Source: Chitinivibrio alkaliphilus ACht1 (GTDB lineage: Bacteria > Fibrobacterota > Chitinivibrionia > Chitinivibrionales > Chitinivibrionaceae). Taken from it: a stretch of DNA of 64,000 nucleotides. Made by a program: the position numbers and the translations under genes. The notes beneath the pieces were generated by a model. That model saw nothing but the letters and a program-made list of their open reading frames with translations, searched no databases and was not told the origin of the DNA. The stretch covers positions 124,001 through 188,000 of the forward strand of contig NZ_ASJR01000001.1 in the NCBI RefSeq assembly GCF_000474745.1, given 5' to 3'. How positions within the stretch are numbered: position 1 is the stretch's first letter; each line of letters begins with the position of its first letter. Shown in pieces: positions 36,999 to 46,440 of this stretch.

Positions 36999-39419
36999 TT
37001 ACGTATGTTTTAAAGAAATTCGTCGTAACCCCAAGGAGTTAAGTACAACCGTAAGAGAACTCATGGCCATGGCGGCAGCACCGATCATTGGATGGAGCAA
37101 ACCAAGAAAAGCAGCAGGTATGGCGACACCATTGTACACCCATGCCCAAAAATAATTTTGCCGAATTTTACGAAAAGTGGCACGGGAAAGAATAACAGCT
37201 GATACAACTGCCGTGACATCCCCCCGAACCAAGGTAATATCCCCCGCTTCAATGGCAATATCTGTGCCCGTTCCCAAGGCAATACCCACATTTGCCTGCT
37301 TGAGGGCTGGCGCATCGTTAATGCCGTCACCCACCATGGCAACTGTTTTATGTACTTCTTGTAATCGCTCTATCTCTGAGACTTTTCCTCCGGGAAGCAC
37401 TTCCGCTATGACATGAGAAATTCCAAGCTGGTCGGCAACTGCTCGGGCTGTTTTCTCATTATCTCCTGTTATCATCGCTGTAGATATACCATGACGTGCA
37501 AGTGCTTCAACCGCATCTTTCGCATCATCTTTTATGGCATCTGATATGGCAAGAATCCCTATAACACGGGAATCACGTGAAACAAATACAACAGTCTTTG
37601 CTTCGTCTTCAAGAGAGGCCGCCCGTATACGAAGATTTTCAGGGAGATTCTCAAAATTAATGATCTTTCGATTTCCCACACTAATTTGATGCCCCGCAAC
37701 TTCTCCTGTTACCCCTTTGCCCACCTGTGCAGAGAACGATGTAGGCGCTACCAGCTCAATTTCATGCTCCTTTGCTGCTGCCAGAATTGCACCTGCCAAG
37801 GGGTGTTCTGAAGAGCGTTCAACACTTGCCGCAGCAAAGAGTATTTCCTGAGAAGTTACTTCATCAGTGGAGATTACCTCTGTTACTTCTGGGGTGCCAC
37901 GTGTAAGGGTTCCTGTTTTATCAAAGGCAATGAGATTGACATCTTTCATGGTTTGAATCGCCTCTCCATTTCGTATTAAAATACCGCGTTGGGCTCCCAT
38001 ACCGCTTCCCACCATAAGAGAGGTAGGAGTGGCAAGACCCAAGGCGCAGGGGCAGGAAATTACCAATACAGCTGTCATGGCAAGAATTGCTAAGGTAAGC
38101 GGAGCTACCTCAGTGGTACTCCAGGGAAAATCAAAAAAACGAACAATGGAAAGATGAAACTCTGGAAATAGAAGCCATGAGAAAAACGCTGTTACAGCAA
38201 TGATCATAACCGCAGGCACAAAATAGCCCGTAATGCGATCGGCAAATTCTTGAATGGGAACCTTTGATCCCTGCGCCTCTTCTACCATGCGAATTACCCG
38301 TGAGAGAAATGTTTCACTGCGCTCATGGGTTACGCGGATATCTAAAGCCCCTGTTTGATTTATGGTAGAGCCAATTACGGTATCGCCGGTAATACGATGA
38401 ACAGGAAGAGATTCGCCTGTCGCCATGGACTCATCAATTCGTGTCTCACCAGAAATAATTTCTCCATCTGTGGGAATTTTTTCTCCCGGCTTAATGCGTA
38501 CAATGTCACCCAGACGTACCTCTTCAACAGGAATTTCCTGTTCGACGTCTTCTCGTACAACACGAGCAGTTTTGGCTTCCATGGCAAGCAGCTTTTCAAT
38601 AGCCTGTGAAGCCCGTCCCTTTGCCTTTGCTTCGAGATACCGTCCAACAAGATGCAAGGCCATTATTGAAGCAGCCATTTCGACAAAGGTAGTTATATCA
38701 AACCAAAACCCAATCATACTGAGCAGGTAAGGAATAAGCGATCCCATGGTAATTAAGGTATCCATATTAACCGATTTTCTGGTAAGTCCATTCCACGTTG
38801 CTCGATGCGTTTCTGCCCCCGCAATGAAGACTGCGGGAATAGCAAGTACAGCTGTAATAAGAAAATATCCCGGTATGGAAATAAACATGTGCACCACCAT
38901 GAGAGCCATAATGATCCCCGCAGAAACAGAGGCCAGGAGCATTCGCTGAAAAATAGCTTGAGTGTGATCATGCTGCTCTTCATCTGTATCTGCAAGGACC
39001 AAGGTGTACCCCTGTCCAGCAAGGTGATCCGCAATTTCCCGCTGAGACACAGAGACAGGGTCATACGTAAGGGTAATCTTTTCTGCAGCAAAATTCACAC
39101 GGACTTCTTCAACCCCTGAAAGAGCCGTAAGACTTTTTTCTATGGTGTTAGCACAACTTGCACAACTCATTCCGGATATTTTTCCAGAAATTTGTCGATA
39201 CTTGCTCTGTATCTGTTCTGCTCTATATCCCAAGGTTGTGATCAGAGTACGAAGCTGATCGGGGCTTGTCTGTTGCGGATCATATTCAACGACAACTCTT
39301 TCAGCGGGAAAATTAACCCCCGCCGACATAACTCCAGGAGCATTCTCTAACTCTTTTTCTATTGTTCGTGCGCATCCCGCACAACTCATTCCTGTTATAG
39401 AAAACAGTGTTTTTTTCAT
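36999..39419 (-). CDS. copA: Copper-exporting P-type ATPase
   Basis: 806 aa. P1B-type ATPase that pumps Cu(I) out of the cytoplasm. Two N-terminal heavy-metal domains carry C13-AG-C16 and C86-AS-C89 (GMSCAGC, GMSCASC). The membrane ion site is C456-P-C458 in SCPCALGLATP. The phosphorylated Asp is D500 in DKTGTLT, with HP (SSEHPLAGA) and GDGINDAPAL in the ATP-binding part. All critical residues are present. It is transcribed alone, divergent from the iron transporter operon. Confidence 0.97.
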   Translation of the reverse strand: MKKTLFSITGMSCAGCARTIEKELENAPGVMSAGVNFPAERVVVEYDPQQTSPDQLRTLITTLGYRAEQIQSKYRQISGKISGMSCASCANTIEKSLTALSGVEEVRVNFAAEKITLTYDPVSVSQREIADHLAGQGYTLVLADTDEEQHDHTQAIFQRMLLASVSAGIIMALMVVHMFISIPGYFLITAVLAIPAVFIAGAETHRATWNGLTRKSVNMDTLITMGSLIPYLLSMIGFWFDITTFVEMAASIMALHLVGRYLEAKAKGRASQAIEKLLAMEAKTARVVREDVEQEIPVEEVRLGDIVRIKPGEKIPTDGEIISGETRIDESMATGESLPVHRITGDTVIGSTINQTGALDIRVTHERSETFLSRVIRMVEEAQGSKVPIQEFADRITGYFVPAVMIIAVTAFFSWLLFPEFHLSIVRFFDFPWSTTEVAPLTLAILAMTAVLVISCPCALGLATPTSLMVGSGMGAQRGILIRNGEAIQTMKDVNLIAFDKTGTLTRGTPEVTEVISTDEVTSQEILFAAASVERSSEHPLAGAILAAAKEHEIELVAPTSFSAQVGKGVTGEVAGHQISVGNRKIINFENLPENLRIRAASLEDEAKTVVFVSRDSRVIGILAISDAIKDDAKDAVEALARHGISTAMITGDNEKTARAVADQLGISHVIAEVLPGGKVSEIERLQEVHKTVAMVGDGINDAPALKQANVGIALGTGTDIAIEAGDITLVRGDVTAVVSAVILSRATFRKIRQNYFWAWVYNGVAIPAAFLGLLHPMIGAAAMAMSSLTVVLNSLGLRRISLKHT

Positions 39420-39442
39420 ACAACCTCCAACGTGTTCAAGCC

Positions 39443-39471
39443 ATAGTATTAATGTATATCATTTTTGTAAA
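39443..39471 (-). promoter_or_regulatory. Predicted copA promoter
   Basis: Minus-strand TTTACA (39466-39471), a 17-nt spacer and TACTAT (39443-39448), 24 nt before the copA ATG. The spacer is normal and no CueR-type long-spacer operator is evident. Confidence 0.45.
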
Positions 39472-39500
39472 CTTTTCAACTCTTATTTTTTAATACCTTG

Positions 39501-39529
39501 TTGACACAGAATGTAAACATAATTATATT
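39501..39529 (+). promoter_or_regulatory. Sigma-70 promoter of the iron ABC transporter operon
   Basis: Perfect TTGACA (39501-39506), a 17-nt spacer and TATATT (39524-39529), 33 nt before the ATG. The best-matching promoter in the window. The spacer is AT-rich, but I could not identify a convincing Fur box. Confidence 0.75.
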
Positions 39530-39561
39530 AGTCGTCTAAAACTTTATTTGAGATATGTTTT

Positions 39562-40599
39562 ATGAAGCCATCCACCCTAAGTATTTTCTTATTAGTTCTT
39601 CTTGCAGGTATTCTACTATTACAGCGAGTTTCTTCTGATGCAGACTCTCCCCATGTTGTGGTATACACAACGCGACACTACGATGTGGACGATGAGCTCT
39701 TTGCACAATTTGAGGAACAAACAGGTATCCGTGTAAAAACACTCAAGGGAGGAGCCGACGAACTAACTGAGCGCATTGTTCGCGAGGGTGAAAACACCCC
39801 TGCAGATATGCTTATTACGGTTGATGCAGGAAGACTTCACCGTGCACAGGAACGGGGAATCTTTACTCCCGTACACTCCCAGGTACTCAGCGAAAACATC
39901 CCTTCGCGGTATCGAGAAAGTGGAAATCACTGGTTTGGCTTAACCAAACGAGCGCGGGTAATTGTCTACGATACAAAACGAACATCCCCGGAAGAATTCT
40001 CTACATATGAAGCTTTGGCTGAAGATTCTTGGAAAGGACGAGTGGTCGTTCGCAGCTCAGAAAACATCTACAATCTATCCCTTTTAGCCTCTTTTATAGA
40101 AACCCTGGGCGAAGAAGACGCCTATAGATGGGCCAAGGGTATGGTACGTAATATGGCGCGATCTCCCCGGGGTAATGATCGTGACCAAGCAAAGGCGGTC
40201 ATTGCCGGTGAAGCAGACGCAGCTATTTTAAATACTTACTACATTGGACGTATGCACTATTCTGCAGATCCTGAAGAGGTTACTGTGGCTAAACGAGCCG
40301 GGATCTTTTTTCCGAATCAGGAATCAACGGGTACCCATATTAACATAAGTGGTGCAGGTATTGTGCGTCATGGAAAAAACCAGGACGAGGCAATACAACT
40401 TCTTGAGTATCTCTCCAAAAAAAAAGCTCAGCAATTTTTTGCCAGTGCAAACTTTGAATACCCGGTTCACCCTGAAGCGACCCCCTCAGAACTTGTGCAG
40501 AGTTGGGGTGATTTTGTTGCCCAGGATATCCCCCTTGAAAAGCTGGGCAAGTACAATAATCGTGCGGCACGAATTTTTGACAAAGTGACGTGGAGATAG
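39562..40599 (+). CDS. Ferric-iron ABC transporter, periplasmic binding protein
   Basis: 345 aa, FbpA/FutA type. It has an N-terminal hydrophobic export signal (residues ~5-22, no lipobox cysteine) followed by VVVYTTRHYDVDDELFAQFEEQTGI, the typical start. The NTYYIGRMHYS string holds the tandem tyrosines that ligate Fe(III) in this family. The SD before its ATG is poor, despite a strong promoter. First gene of a binding protein, permease, ATPase operon; iron as substrate rests on family resemblance and these tyrosines. Confidence 0.9.
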   Translation: MKPSTLSIFLLVLLAGILLLQRVSSDADSPHVVVYTTRHYDVDDELFAQFEEQTGIRVKTLKGGADELTERIVREGENTPADMLITVDAGRLHRAQERGIFTPVHSQVLSENIPSRYRESGNHWFGLTKRARVIVYDTKRTSPEEFSTYEALAEDSWKGRVVVRSSENIYNLSLLASFIETLGEEDAYRWAKGMVRNMARSPRGNDRDQAKAVIAGEADAAILNTYYIGRMHYSADPEEVTVAKRAGIFFPNQESTGTHINISGAGIVRHGKNQDEAIQLLEYLSKKKAQQFFASANFEYPVHPEATPSELVQSWGDFVAQDIPLEKLGKYNNRAARIFDKVTWR

Positions 40600-40600
40600 C

Positions 40601-42238
40601 ATGATGAACCGAGTGCTTCGAGAAATACGTAAGCGAAAACTCACAGGGTGGGTCTGGTGCAGTCTCGCCTTGACCTCCCTAATACTCCTGCCCAATTTGA
40701 GCATCCTCTCTCCTCTTTTTACTCCTGCAACAGAAAACTGGTTTCATATACAGGAATATCTTTTAGCTGACTATTTGAAAAACACCTTCGCAATTGTAGG
40801 AGGAACTGCCATATTTTCAGCCCTTCTTGGAACACTCCTCGCATACATCATTACCTTTTATGAAATTCGTGGATCGAAGCTCCTTCATCTACTCTTAATA
40901 CTCCCCCTTGCCATTCCTCCCTACATTGGTGCCTATGTCTATGCCGAAATGCTGAGTTATACCGGTACAGTACAACGCTTTGTTCGGTACGGCTTGGGTA
41001 TTTCAGCTCCGCAATCCATGTATAATATCATGCACATTCCCGGTGCAGTAGCTATGTACACCCTCTTTCTGTATCCCTATGTATACCTTTTGGTAAAATC
41101 TTTTTTCTCAAAACAGTCTGCTGCAGTTGTAGAAACTGCTCAGAGTTTAGGTAAATCGCAAAAAGAGATATTCCTCTTCTTACTCATCCCCCTTGCTCGG
41201 GGAGCAATTGTGGGCGGTACAACCTTGGTCATCCTTGAAGTACTGAATGACTACGGTGTGGTACGATATTTTGGTATTCCCACATTTACCACCGCCATAT
41301 TTCGCGTTTGGTTTTCCCTGGGGGATATTGATACAGCGATTCGTCTTTCCGGGGTTCTCATGCTCACTGTGCTTGTCTTTGTGGCAGCGGAAAAACTCCT
41401 TCGAGGGCGACGAAAATATCAGTATGCAACAGCACAAATTCGGCCCATACGAAAACGCCCCTTAACTGGTTTCTACCGGCTCTTTGCGTGGGGAACCATC
41501 GGAACTTGTCTTGCCCTTGCCTTGGGTATTCCCGTGCTACAACTGGTGTATTGGGCCATCCTCAGTTTTGATAGAATTGCCTCCATGGATCTCTTTTCTA
41601 TCACCCTAAACACCCTTGAAATTAGTACCGTTGCATCGATTTTTATAATCGTTTCGGCCGTAATTCTTGCCAATACAGCACGTCTGCAATCCTCATGGAT
41701 TTCCACCTTTCTGTCCAAAATATCAACCATTGGCTATGCCATACCGGGAGCAGTTATTGCCATGGGGGTTCTTCTTTTTATTCTATCATTGGAAAACGAG
41801 TTGACTTCCCGCCTTCCCATCAAAAACACCGCCTTTTTATCAAGTTCCATGGCCATGCTTATTTTTGCGTATTTTGTTCGATTTCTTACAATAGCCTATA
41901 ATTCAGTAGAAACAGGGTTTGATAAAATCGGTCTTCGATTTTATGAGGCATCTATCTCCTTGGGAAAGGGTAATCTACGCACTCTCTTTACGGTTGATCT
42001 ACCCATGATTACCCCAGCCCTTGTCAGCGGGTTTATTCTTGTTTTTGTAGATATCCTCAAAGAGCTTCCTCTCACAATGATACTACGCCCCTTTAACTAT
42101 GATACCTTAGCAGCAAAATCTTTTGAGTATGCCAATGATGAAATGATACATGAGACTGCCATGACGTCCCTTGTAATCATTGCTCTTGCCGCCGGCTCCA
42201 TCATTCTACTCTATGTTCTAAATCGACGGAATACCTAA
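40601..42238 (+). CDS. Ferric-iron ABC transporter, fused permease
   Basis: 545 aa, FbpB type, with about twelve membrane helices arranged as two permease domains in one chain. EAA-loop motifs occur twice (ETAQSLGKSQKEIFLFLLIPLA and EASISLGKGNLRTLFTVDLPM, each contacting the ATPase). Two ATGs stand in tandem at 40601 and 40604; either is possible. It starts one base after the stop of the binding protein gene. Confidence 0.92.
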   Translation: MMNRVLREIRKRKLTGWVWCSLALTSLILLPNLSILSPLFTPATENWFHIQEYLLADYLKNTFAIVGGTAIFSALLGTLLAYIITFYEIRGSKLLHLLLILPLAIPPYIGAYVYAEMLSYTGTVQRFVRYGLGISAPQSMYNIMHIPGAVAMYTLFLYPYVYLLVKSFFSKQSAAVVETAQSLGKSQKEIFLFLLIPLARGAIVGGTTLVILEVLNDYGVVRYFGIPTFTTAIFRVWFSLGDIDTAIRLSGVLMLTVLVFVAAEKLLRGRRKYQYATAQIRPIRKRPLTGFYRLFAWGTIGTCLALALGIPVLQLVYWAILSFDRIASMDLFSITLNTLEISTVASIFIIVSAVILANTARLQSSWISTFLSKISTIGYAIPGAVIAMGVLLFILSLENELTSRLPIKNTAFLSSSMAMLIFAYFVRFLTIAYNSVETGFDKIGLRFYEASISLGKGNLRTLFTVDLPMITPALVSGFILVFVDILKELPLTMILRPFNYDTLAAKSFEYANDEMIHETAMTSLVIIALAAGSIILLYVLNRRNT

Positions 42239-42250
42239 AAGGAGCCCCCC

Positions 42251-42919
42251 ATGTATCTTACCTTTGATCATGTTAACTTTGCCTATGCGACAAATGAGCT
42301 TTTGATTCTTCGTGATATTTCATTTTCCGTTGAACGTGACGAAATTATGGCGATCCTCGGAGAATCTGGATGTGGTAAAAGCACTCTTCTGCGTCTAATT
42401 AGCGGTTTTGAAATGCCTCTTGCGGGCTCTATCTATTTAAATGGACGCTGCCTTGCCCATGGAAGTAAACATTTTGTTCCTGCTGAACACCGCGGTATTG
42501 GGATGGTGTTTCAAGATTACGCACTTTTTCCCCATATGACGGTATTTGAGAATATCCGTTTTGGCTTAAAAGGAATCCGAAAAGAGCAGGATCTCCGTGT
42601 TACCCATGTGCTTTCCTTGGTTCGTATGGAGGAGTACGGAGCACGATTTCCTCATGAGCTTTCGGGAGGACAACAGCAGCGTGTGGCCTTGGCCCGTTCG
42701 ATCGCTCCGAATCCTTCTCTTATTTTACTTGATGAACCATTCAGTAATCTTGATGCTCACTTACAAGAAGAGATTCGCCGGGAAATTCGATATATTGTTG
42801 CCGCTGCAGATATGACAACCCTGTTTGTCACTCACGATAAGGCTGATGTACACGCCATTGCAGACACGGTAATTCACTTGGAAGGTGGAACTATTGATAC
42901 GTGGGAGAGAGTCTCTTAG
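42251..42919 (+). CDS. Ferric-iron ABC transporter, ATP-binding protein
   Basis: 222 aa, FbpC type but without the ~120-residue C-terminal regulatory domain found in many FbpC proteins (usual length near 350). Walker [10 protein letters not shown] (37-45), Q-loop in [15 protein letters not shown], signature [14 protein letters not shown], Walker [16 protein letters not shown] and the switch His in FVTHDK. The ending [15 protein letters not shown] is the normal end of the ATPase core. SD AAGGAG precedes the ATG. Confidence 0.93.
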   Translation: MYLTFDHVNFAYATNELLILRDISFSVERDEIMAILGESGCGKSTLLRLISGFEMPLAGSIYLNGRCLAHGSKHFVPAEHRGIGMVFQDYALFPHMTVFENIRFGLKGIRKEQDLRVTHVLSLVRMEEYGARFPHELSGGQQQRVALARSIAPNPSLILLDEPFSNLDAHLQEEIRREIRYIVAAADMTTLFVTHDKADVHAIADTVIHLEGGTIDTWERVS

Positions 42920-42954
42920 AAACTCTTCCCCCTGTATCTCTCTGCAGTACAGAG

Positions 42955-44082
42955 TTACATCACCACAAGATCGCCATGAAGAGCCCCTGCTTCACGTATA
43001 GCCTGAAAGATGGATATAACATCCCGTGGTGATACCCCCATAGAGTTGAGAGCCTGTGAGAGCTCTGTTACGGAAGTATTTTGATCAAGTACCACCATGT
43101 CCATATCACGCTCTTCCACCACCTGTTCTGGATTGGGTACAGTCACGGCTTGACCGAAGGTAAAGGGTTGGGGCATGACCGCCTCGGGACGATTTGTTAT
43201 CTCTACTTTTATACCTCCATGAGTAACAGCAACTTCAGAGATACGAACATCACTTCCTGCCACAACTGTGCCTGTGCGTTCATTCATAACAACCCGCGCT
43301 GGCATGGAAATTGTAAAGGTTAGATTTTCTACCAAAGAAATAAATTCGGCAAACTCCATGGACTCATCTGCCAAGAGCTCCTGCACTCGAGGATAATCAA
43401 GAGTAACCGTTGCAGCATCACGTGTACGTGCAATAGGTTCGTCAATGCCTAAGTCTGCGAGGGCAAAAGCATTGATTGAGGTTGTCATGGCAACAGCAGA
43501 AGAAAAGTCTGGCTTACTTAAGGAGATTGATAAATTGGTTTCACTGAAGGTATGCAGGTCATATTCATTTTGTACTATTGCCCCGTGAGGAATTCGCCCC
43601 ACCACAACATGATTTTGACGTGAGCGGTTAAACCGTTCATTTTCTACTTGATATCCCCCCGTGGAAAGAGGCCCCTGGGCAGATGCATACACTTCTCCAT
43701 CACTCCCTTGAAGAGCTGTAATTAAAAGAGTACCCCCTTCTATACTCCGAGCATCACCAATTGAAGCAACATTTACATCAATACGGGTTCCACGCTTGGT
43801 AAAGGGAGAAACCGTGCCGGTAACCATTACGGCAGCAACATTTCGAAGATTAATCTCACGCTCCGGCAACTCAATGCCCATATTCGTAAGCATATTTTTC
43901 ATTGTTTGGTTCGTAAATACTGTGCTGCTTCTATCTCCTGTTCCAGCAAGCCCCACAACTAAACCATACCCGTATACCTGCATTTCTTGGAGTCCATCAA
44001 TGTTTGAGACGTCACGGATACGTACTTCCTGCGTAAACACACTAGTAGTTAGGAGAACGACTATTACTATCCCTATTTTCAT
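42955..44082 (-). CDS. flgI: Flagellar P-ring protein FlgI
   Basis: 375 aa from ATG 44082. A longer open frame exists, but AAGGGGG lies 7 nt before this ATG and it begins with a signal peptide (KIGIVIVVLLTTSVFTQ). FlgI forms the ring around the rod in the periplasm. Marks: VRIRDVSNIDG, GYGLVVGLAGTGDRS, NLRNVAAVMVTG and the C-terminal VTELSQALNSMGVSPRDVIS. Last gene of flgF-G-A-H-I; no flgJ follows, as the iron transporter operon converges on it. Confidence 0.96.
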   Translation of the reverse strand: MKIGIVIVVLLTTSVFTQEVRIRDVSNIDGLQEMQVYGYGLVVGLAGTGDRSSTVFTNQTMKNMLTNMGIELPEREINLRNVAAVMVTGTVSPFTKRGTRIDVNVASIGDARSIEGGTLLITALQGSDGEVYASAQGPLSTGGYQVENERFNRSRQNHVVVGRIPHGAIVQNEYDLHTFSETNLSISLSKPDFSSAVAMTTSINAFALADLGIDEPIARTRDAATVTLDYPRVQELLADESMEFAEFISLVENLTFTISMPARVVMNERTGTVVAGSDVRISEVAVTHGGIKVEITNRPEAVMPQPFTFGQAVTVPNPEQVVEERDMDMVVLDQNTSVTELSQALNSMGVSPRDVISIFQAIREAGALHGDLVVM

Positions 44083-44095
44083 CACGTGCCCCCTT

Positions 44096-44659
44096 CTAAA
44101 ATAACCAGTTAAAAAAACGGGTGATAAATCCGGGACGCTGTGCATCGGCATTTGAGCCCTGTCCGGAGTAGGTAATTTTTGCATCAGCGATATTTGAGGA
44201 GTATACGGTATTCTTAGGTGAAATAGTACTCGGATGAATCACACCGCTTAAATCGATGAGTTGCTCCTCCTCATTTATCTTTACCCGTTTACTTCCCTGT
44301 ATCATAAGGTTTCCATTCTGGAGGACCTCCTCCACGCGCACAGAGATAGTAGTTCTAAAATCTCCTCTGCGTTTTGTGTCACCGCTGCCATCATACTCAG
44401 CGCCAAATTCACCACTTGTGCCAAATCGTGGAATAAACCCCAATAGCCCAGAGCCTCCCCCACCATTCACATTTACTCCGCCTTGATTACGAGTCTTGGT
44501 GTTGGCACTGGTACCTGCTTCAGCATTCTCCTGAACTAAGACTGTAAGGATATCACCTTCACGCAGGGCACGATGGTTGGTATACATGCTTTGGACTCGC
44601 ATTGCCGTAAGAGGAAATACGGTACAAAACAGCATGAGAAGAGATATAACATGTTTCAT
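44096..44659 (-). CDS. flgH: Flagellar L-ring protein FlgH
   Basis: 187 aa. FlgH forms the outer-membrane ring of the basal body. Recognised by HRALREGDILTVLVQE, KTTISVRVEEVLQNGNLMIQGSK-like sequence (here FRTTISVRVEEVLQNGNLMI) and VIHPSTISPKNTVYSS. The N-terminus is a signal peptide, but the only cysteine (C12 in LLMLFC) has Phe at -1 and is not a normal lipobox, so lipidation is doubtful, unlike enterobacterial FlgH. Overlaps flgA by 4 nt. Confidence 0.95.
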   Translation of the reverse strand: MKHVISLLMLFCTVFPLTAMRVQSMYTNHRALREGDILTVLVQENAEAGTSANTKTRNQGGVNVNGGGGSGLLGFIPRFGTSGEFGAEYDGSGDTKRRGDFRTTISVRVEEVLQNGNLMIQGSKRVKINEEEQLIDLSGVIHPSTISPKNTVYSSNIADAKITYSGQGSNADAQRPGFITRFFNWLF

Positions 44660-45621
44660 GAGCGGCCTCCTTGGGTAAGCTCTACCCGCCCGGTATCAGT
44701 AATCCGAGCAGAGATGATTTTTTGACTTTGCATATTTTCTACCTGAATAATATCCCCCACATACCCGTTTTGGCGGGCTCGTGCGCGCATGGTAAGTTGT
44801 AACGCTTGCCCACCATAAACCAGCTCAACAACATCGCCACGTCGAACGTGCGGAGCTGCACGAACCCGTCCCTCCGTGAGAACGCTTCCCGAAGATATAC
44901 GACTACGACTTTCCAGTCCGCGAGAGAAATCGCTCTGCAATACCGGAGACGATGAAAGGGAAGACACCTTCTTTCGTTGCCATGTCACAGCATCAGGGGT
45001 AATTGTCTCTCCTGGTGAAAAATCTCGATCAGCCACAGCCACCGTATCCCATCTCACGATTCCAAACTGAACAGAAAAATCTTCTGTATACTCCCCCGAG
45101 ACGCTGGTAAAAGTGACACGACGACGTTCTCCCTGCCCAGTCGAAGGTATCTGGCGTATAGATAGGGAGTATTCAGACCCTTTACTTATTAAAAAATATG
45201 ACCTTACATGATTTTCCTCAACAACTACTTCATACTCTCCTGAGCCACTTCTTGTAAGAGAATCTTGCAGTATTTCCGTAAGAACCGGGAGTATCTCCTG
45301 CGCATAAATCGTATCGGCTCTATGGGAAAGGCGAACCCGTGATGATCCGGAGAAAATGATCGAATCATGAAGATCCTTCGGCAGAAACAGATCTGCAATG
45401 ATGGAAGAGGTATCGCGGTAATGGGACCGCCCGGGCAAGGGGGCTGCTCCCAAGGGGAGTTTCATAAGCGTATCACCCTGGGGACCCGTGATACGAGCAA
45501 TATCTCCTAAATACACAGTCTCATGCGTCACCGAAGCATGCTCAAGAAACTGTACGCGTGACATGGCCTCAAGAGTACTGCTCAAAGAAATACAAAACAG
45601 AACAAATGCAACAGCACTCAT
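44656..45621 (-). CDS. flgA: P-ring assembly protein FlgA
   Basis: 321 aa, longer than the ~220 aa of E. coli FlgA. The protein has a signal peptide (1-19) and a C-terminal SAF domain (~185-321: RDFSPGETITPDAVTWQRK, SGSVLTEGRVRAAPHVRRGD, MRARARQNGYVGDIIQVENMQSQKI). This periplasmic chaperone helps FlgI form the P-ring. The extra N-terminal part (ASVTHETVYLGDIARITG) is as in long FlgA forms of other phyla. GGAGAG precedes the ATG. Confidence 0.92.
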   Translation of the reverse strand: MSAVAFVLFCISLSSTLEAMSRVQFLEHASVTHETVYLGDIARITGPQGDTLMKLPLGAAPLPGRSHYRDTSSIIADLFLPKDLHDSIIFSGSSRVRLSHRADTIYAQEILPVLTEILQDSLTRSGSGEYEVVVEENHVRSYFLISKGSEYSLSIRQIPSTGQGERRRVTFTSVSGEYTEDFSVQFGIVRWDTVAVADRDFSPGETITPDAVTWQRKKVSSLSSSPVLQSDFSRGLESRSRISSGSVLTEGRVRAAPHVRRGDVVELVYGGQALQLTMRARARQNGYVGDIIQVENMQSQKIISARITDTGRVELTQGGRS

Positions 45622-45630
45622 ATTTCTCTC

Positions 45631-46425
45631 CTACCGTTTCAACCCTGTGGCAGTCTGAAGCATATCCTCAGAGGTGGTTATGGCCTTTGAAACAATTTCA
45701 TAGGCTCTTTGTGCAGATATCATACCCACCATCTCATCAACCATATCAACATTTGACCCTTCCACATGTTGATGCGCAAGTTCTCCCATGCCATCTCTTC
45801 CAGGAGTAGATAAGAGGGGCATCCCCGATCCCTCTGTTTCAAGATACAGATTATTTCCAATACTGTTTAATCCTGATGGATTAATAAACTGAGCAAGTTC
45901 AAACTGTCCAAGTTCAATATTTCGTGAATCATCTGCATCATCACTAACAGCAATGACATGTCCTTCAGCGGATATTTCGATGCTGCTGTATCCCTCAGGA
46001 ATAATAATTTCCGGATAGACCGGGTGTCCCTCACTGGTTCTGAGAACTCCGTCGCTGGAACGGTGAAACTGCCCATCCCGAGTATACGCAACGCCCCCTC
46101 CGGGAAGAGCTACCTGAAAAAATCCTTCACCCTTTATGGCAACATCTGTATCGTTACCGGTGTTTTTTAAAGACCCCTGCTCAAAATTGCGCGTGATTGC
46201 ACCAGTACGTACCCCAAGCCCTACTTGAATCCCTGCCGGAGCAACACTTCCTTCTGGGTTTCGTGTTCCAGGCTCTTTTATGGTTTGATACATTAAATCC
46301 TTAAATTGAATATTCTGCCGTTTATACGTATTGGTATTCACATTTGAAAGATTATTGGAGATTGTATCCATATAGAGCTGCTGCCCTTTCATCCCCGTTG
46401 CTGCTGTATACATAGATCGCATCAT
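45631..46425 (-). CDS. flgG: Flagellar distal rod protein FlgG
   Basis: 264 aa, normal for FlgG. Marks: MMRSMYTAATGMKGQQLYMDTISNNLSNVNT-type start (key: TAATGM, SNNLSNVNT), GEGFFQV, YTRDGQFHRS, and the C-terminal EGSNVDMVDEMVGMISAQRAYE. It builds the distal rod that passes through the P and L rings. Confidence 0.96.
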   Translation of the reverse strand: MMRSMYTAATGMKGQQLYMDTISNNLSNVNTNTYKRQNIQFKDLMYQTIKEPGTRNPEGSVAPAGIQVGLGVRTGAITRNFEQGSLKNTGNDTDVAIKGEGFFQVALPGGGVAYTRDGQFHRSSDGVLRTSEGHPVYPEIIIPEGYSSIEISAEGHVIAVSDDADDSRNIELGQFELAQFINPSGLNSIGNNLYLETEGSGMPLLSTPGRDGMGELAHQHVEGSNVDMVDEMVGMISAQRAYEIVSKAITTSEDMLQTATGLKR

Positions 46426-46440
46426 ATCTCTACTCCTTTT

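Noticed and set aside
39420-39561. Fur or CueR operator between copA and the iron operon
   Set aside because: The gap is AT-rich but no sequence matches either consensus well enough; only the two promoters are supportable.
42920-42954. Terminator between the iron transporter ATPase gene and flgI
   Set aside because: Only a 5-bp stem with no T-run can be drawn; too weak to call.
42955-44184. A 409-aa form of FlgI
   Set aside because: The extra 34 residues are out-of-frame sequence of flgH; the shorter form has an SD and a signal peptide.
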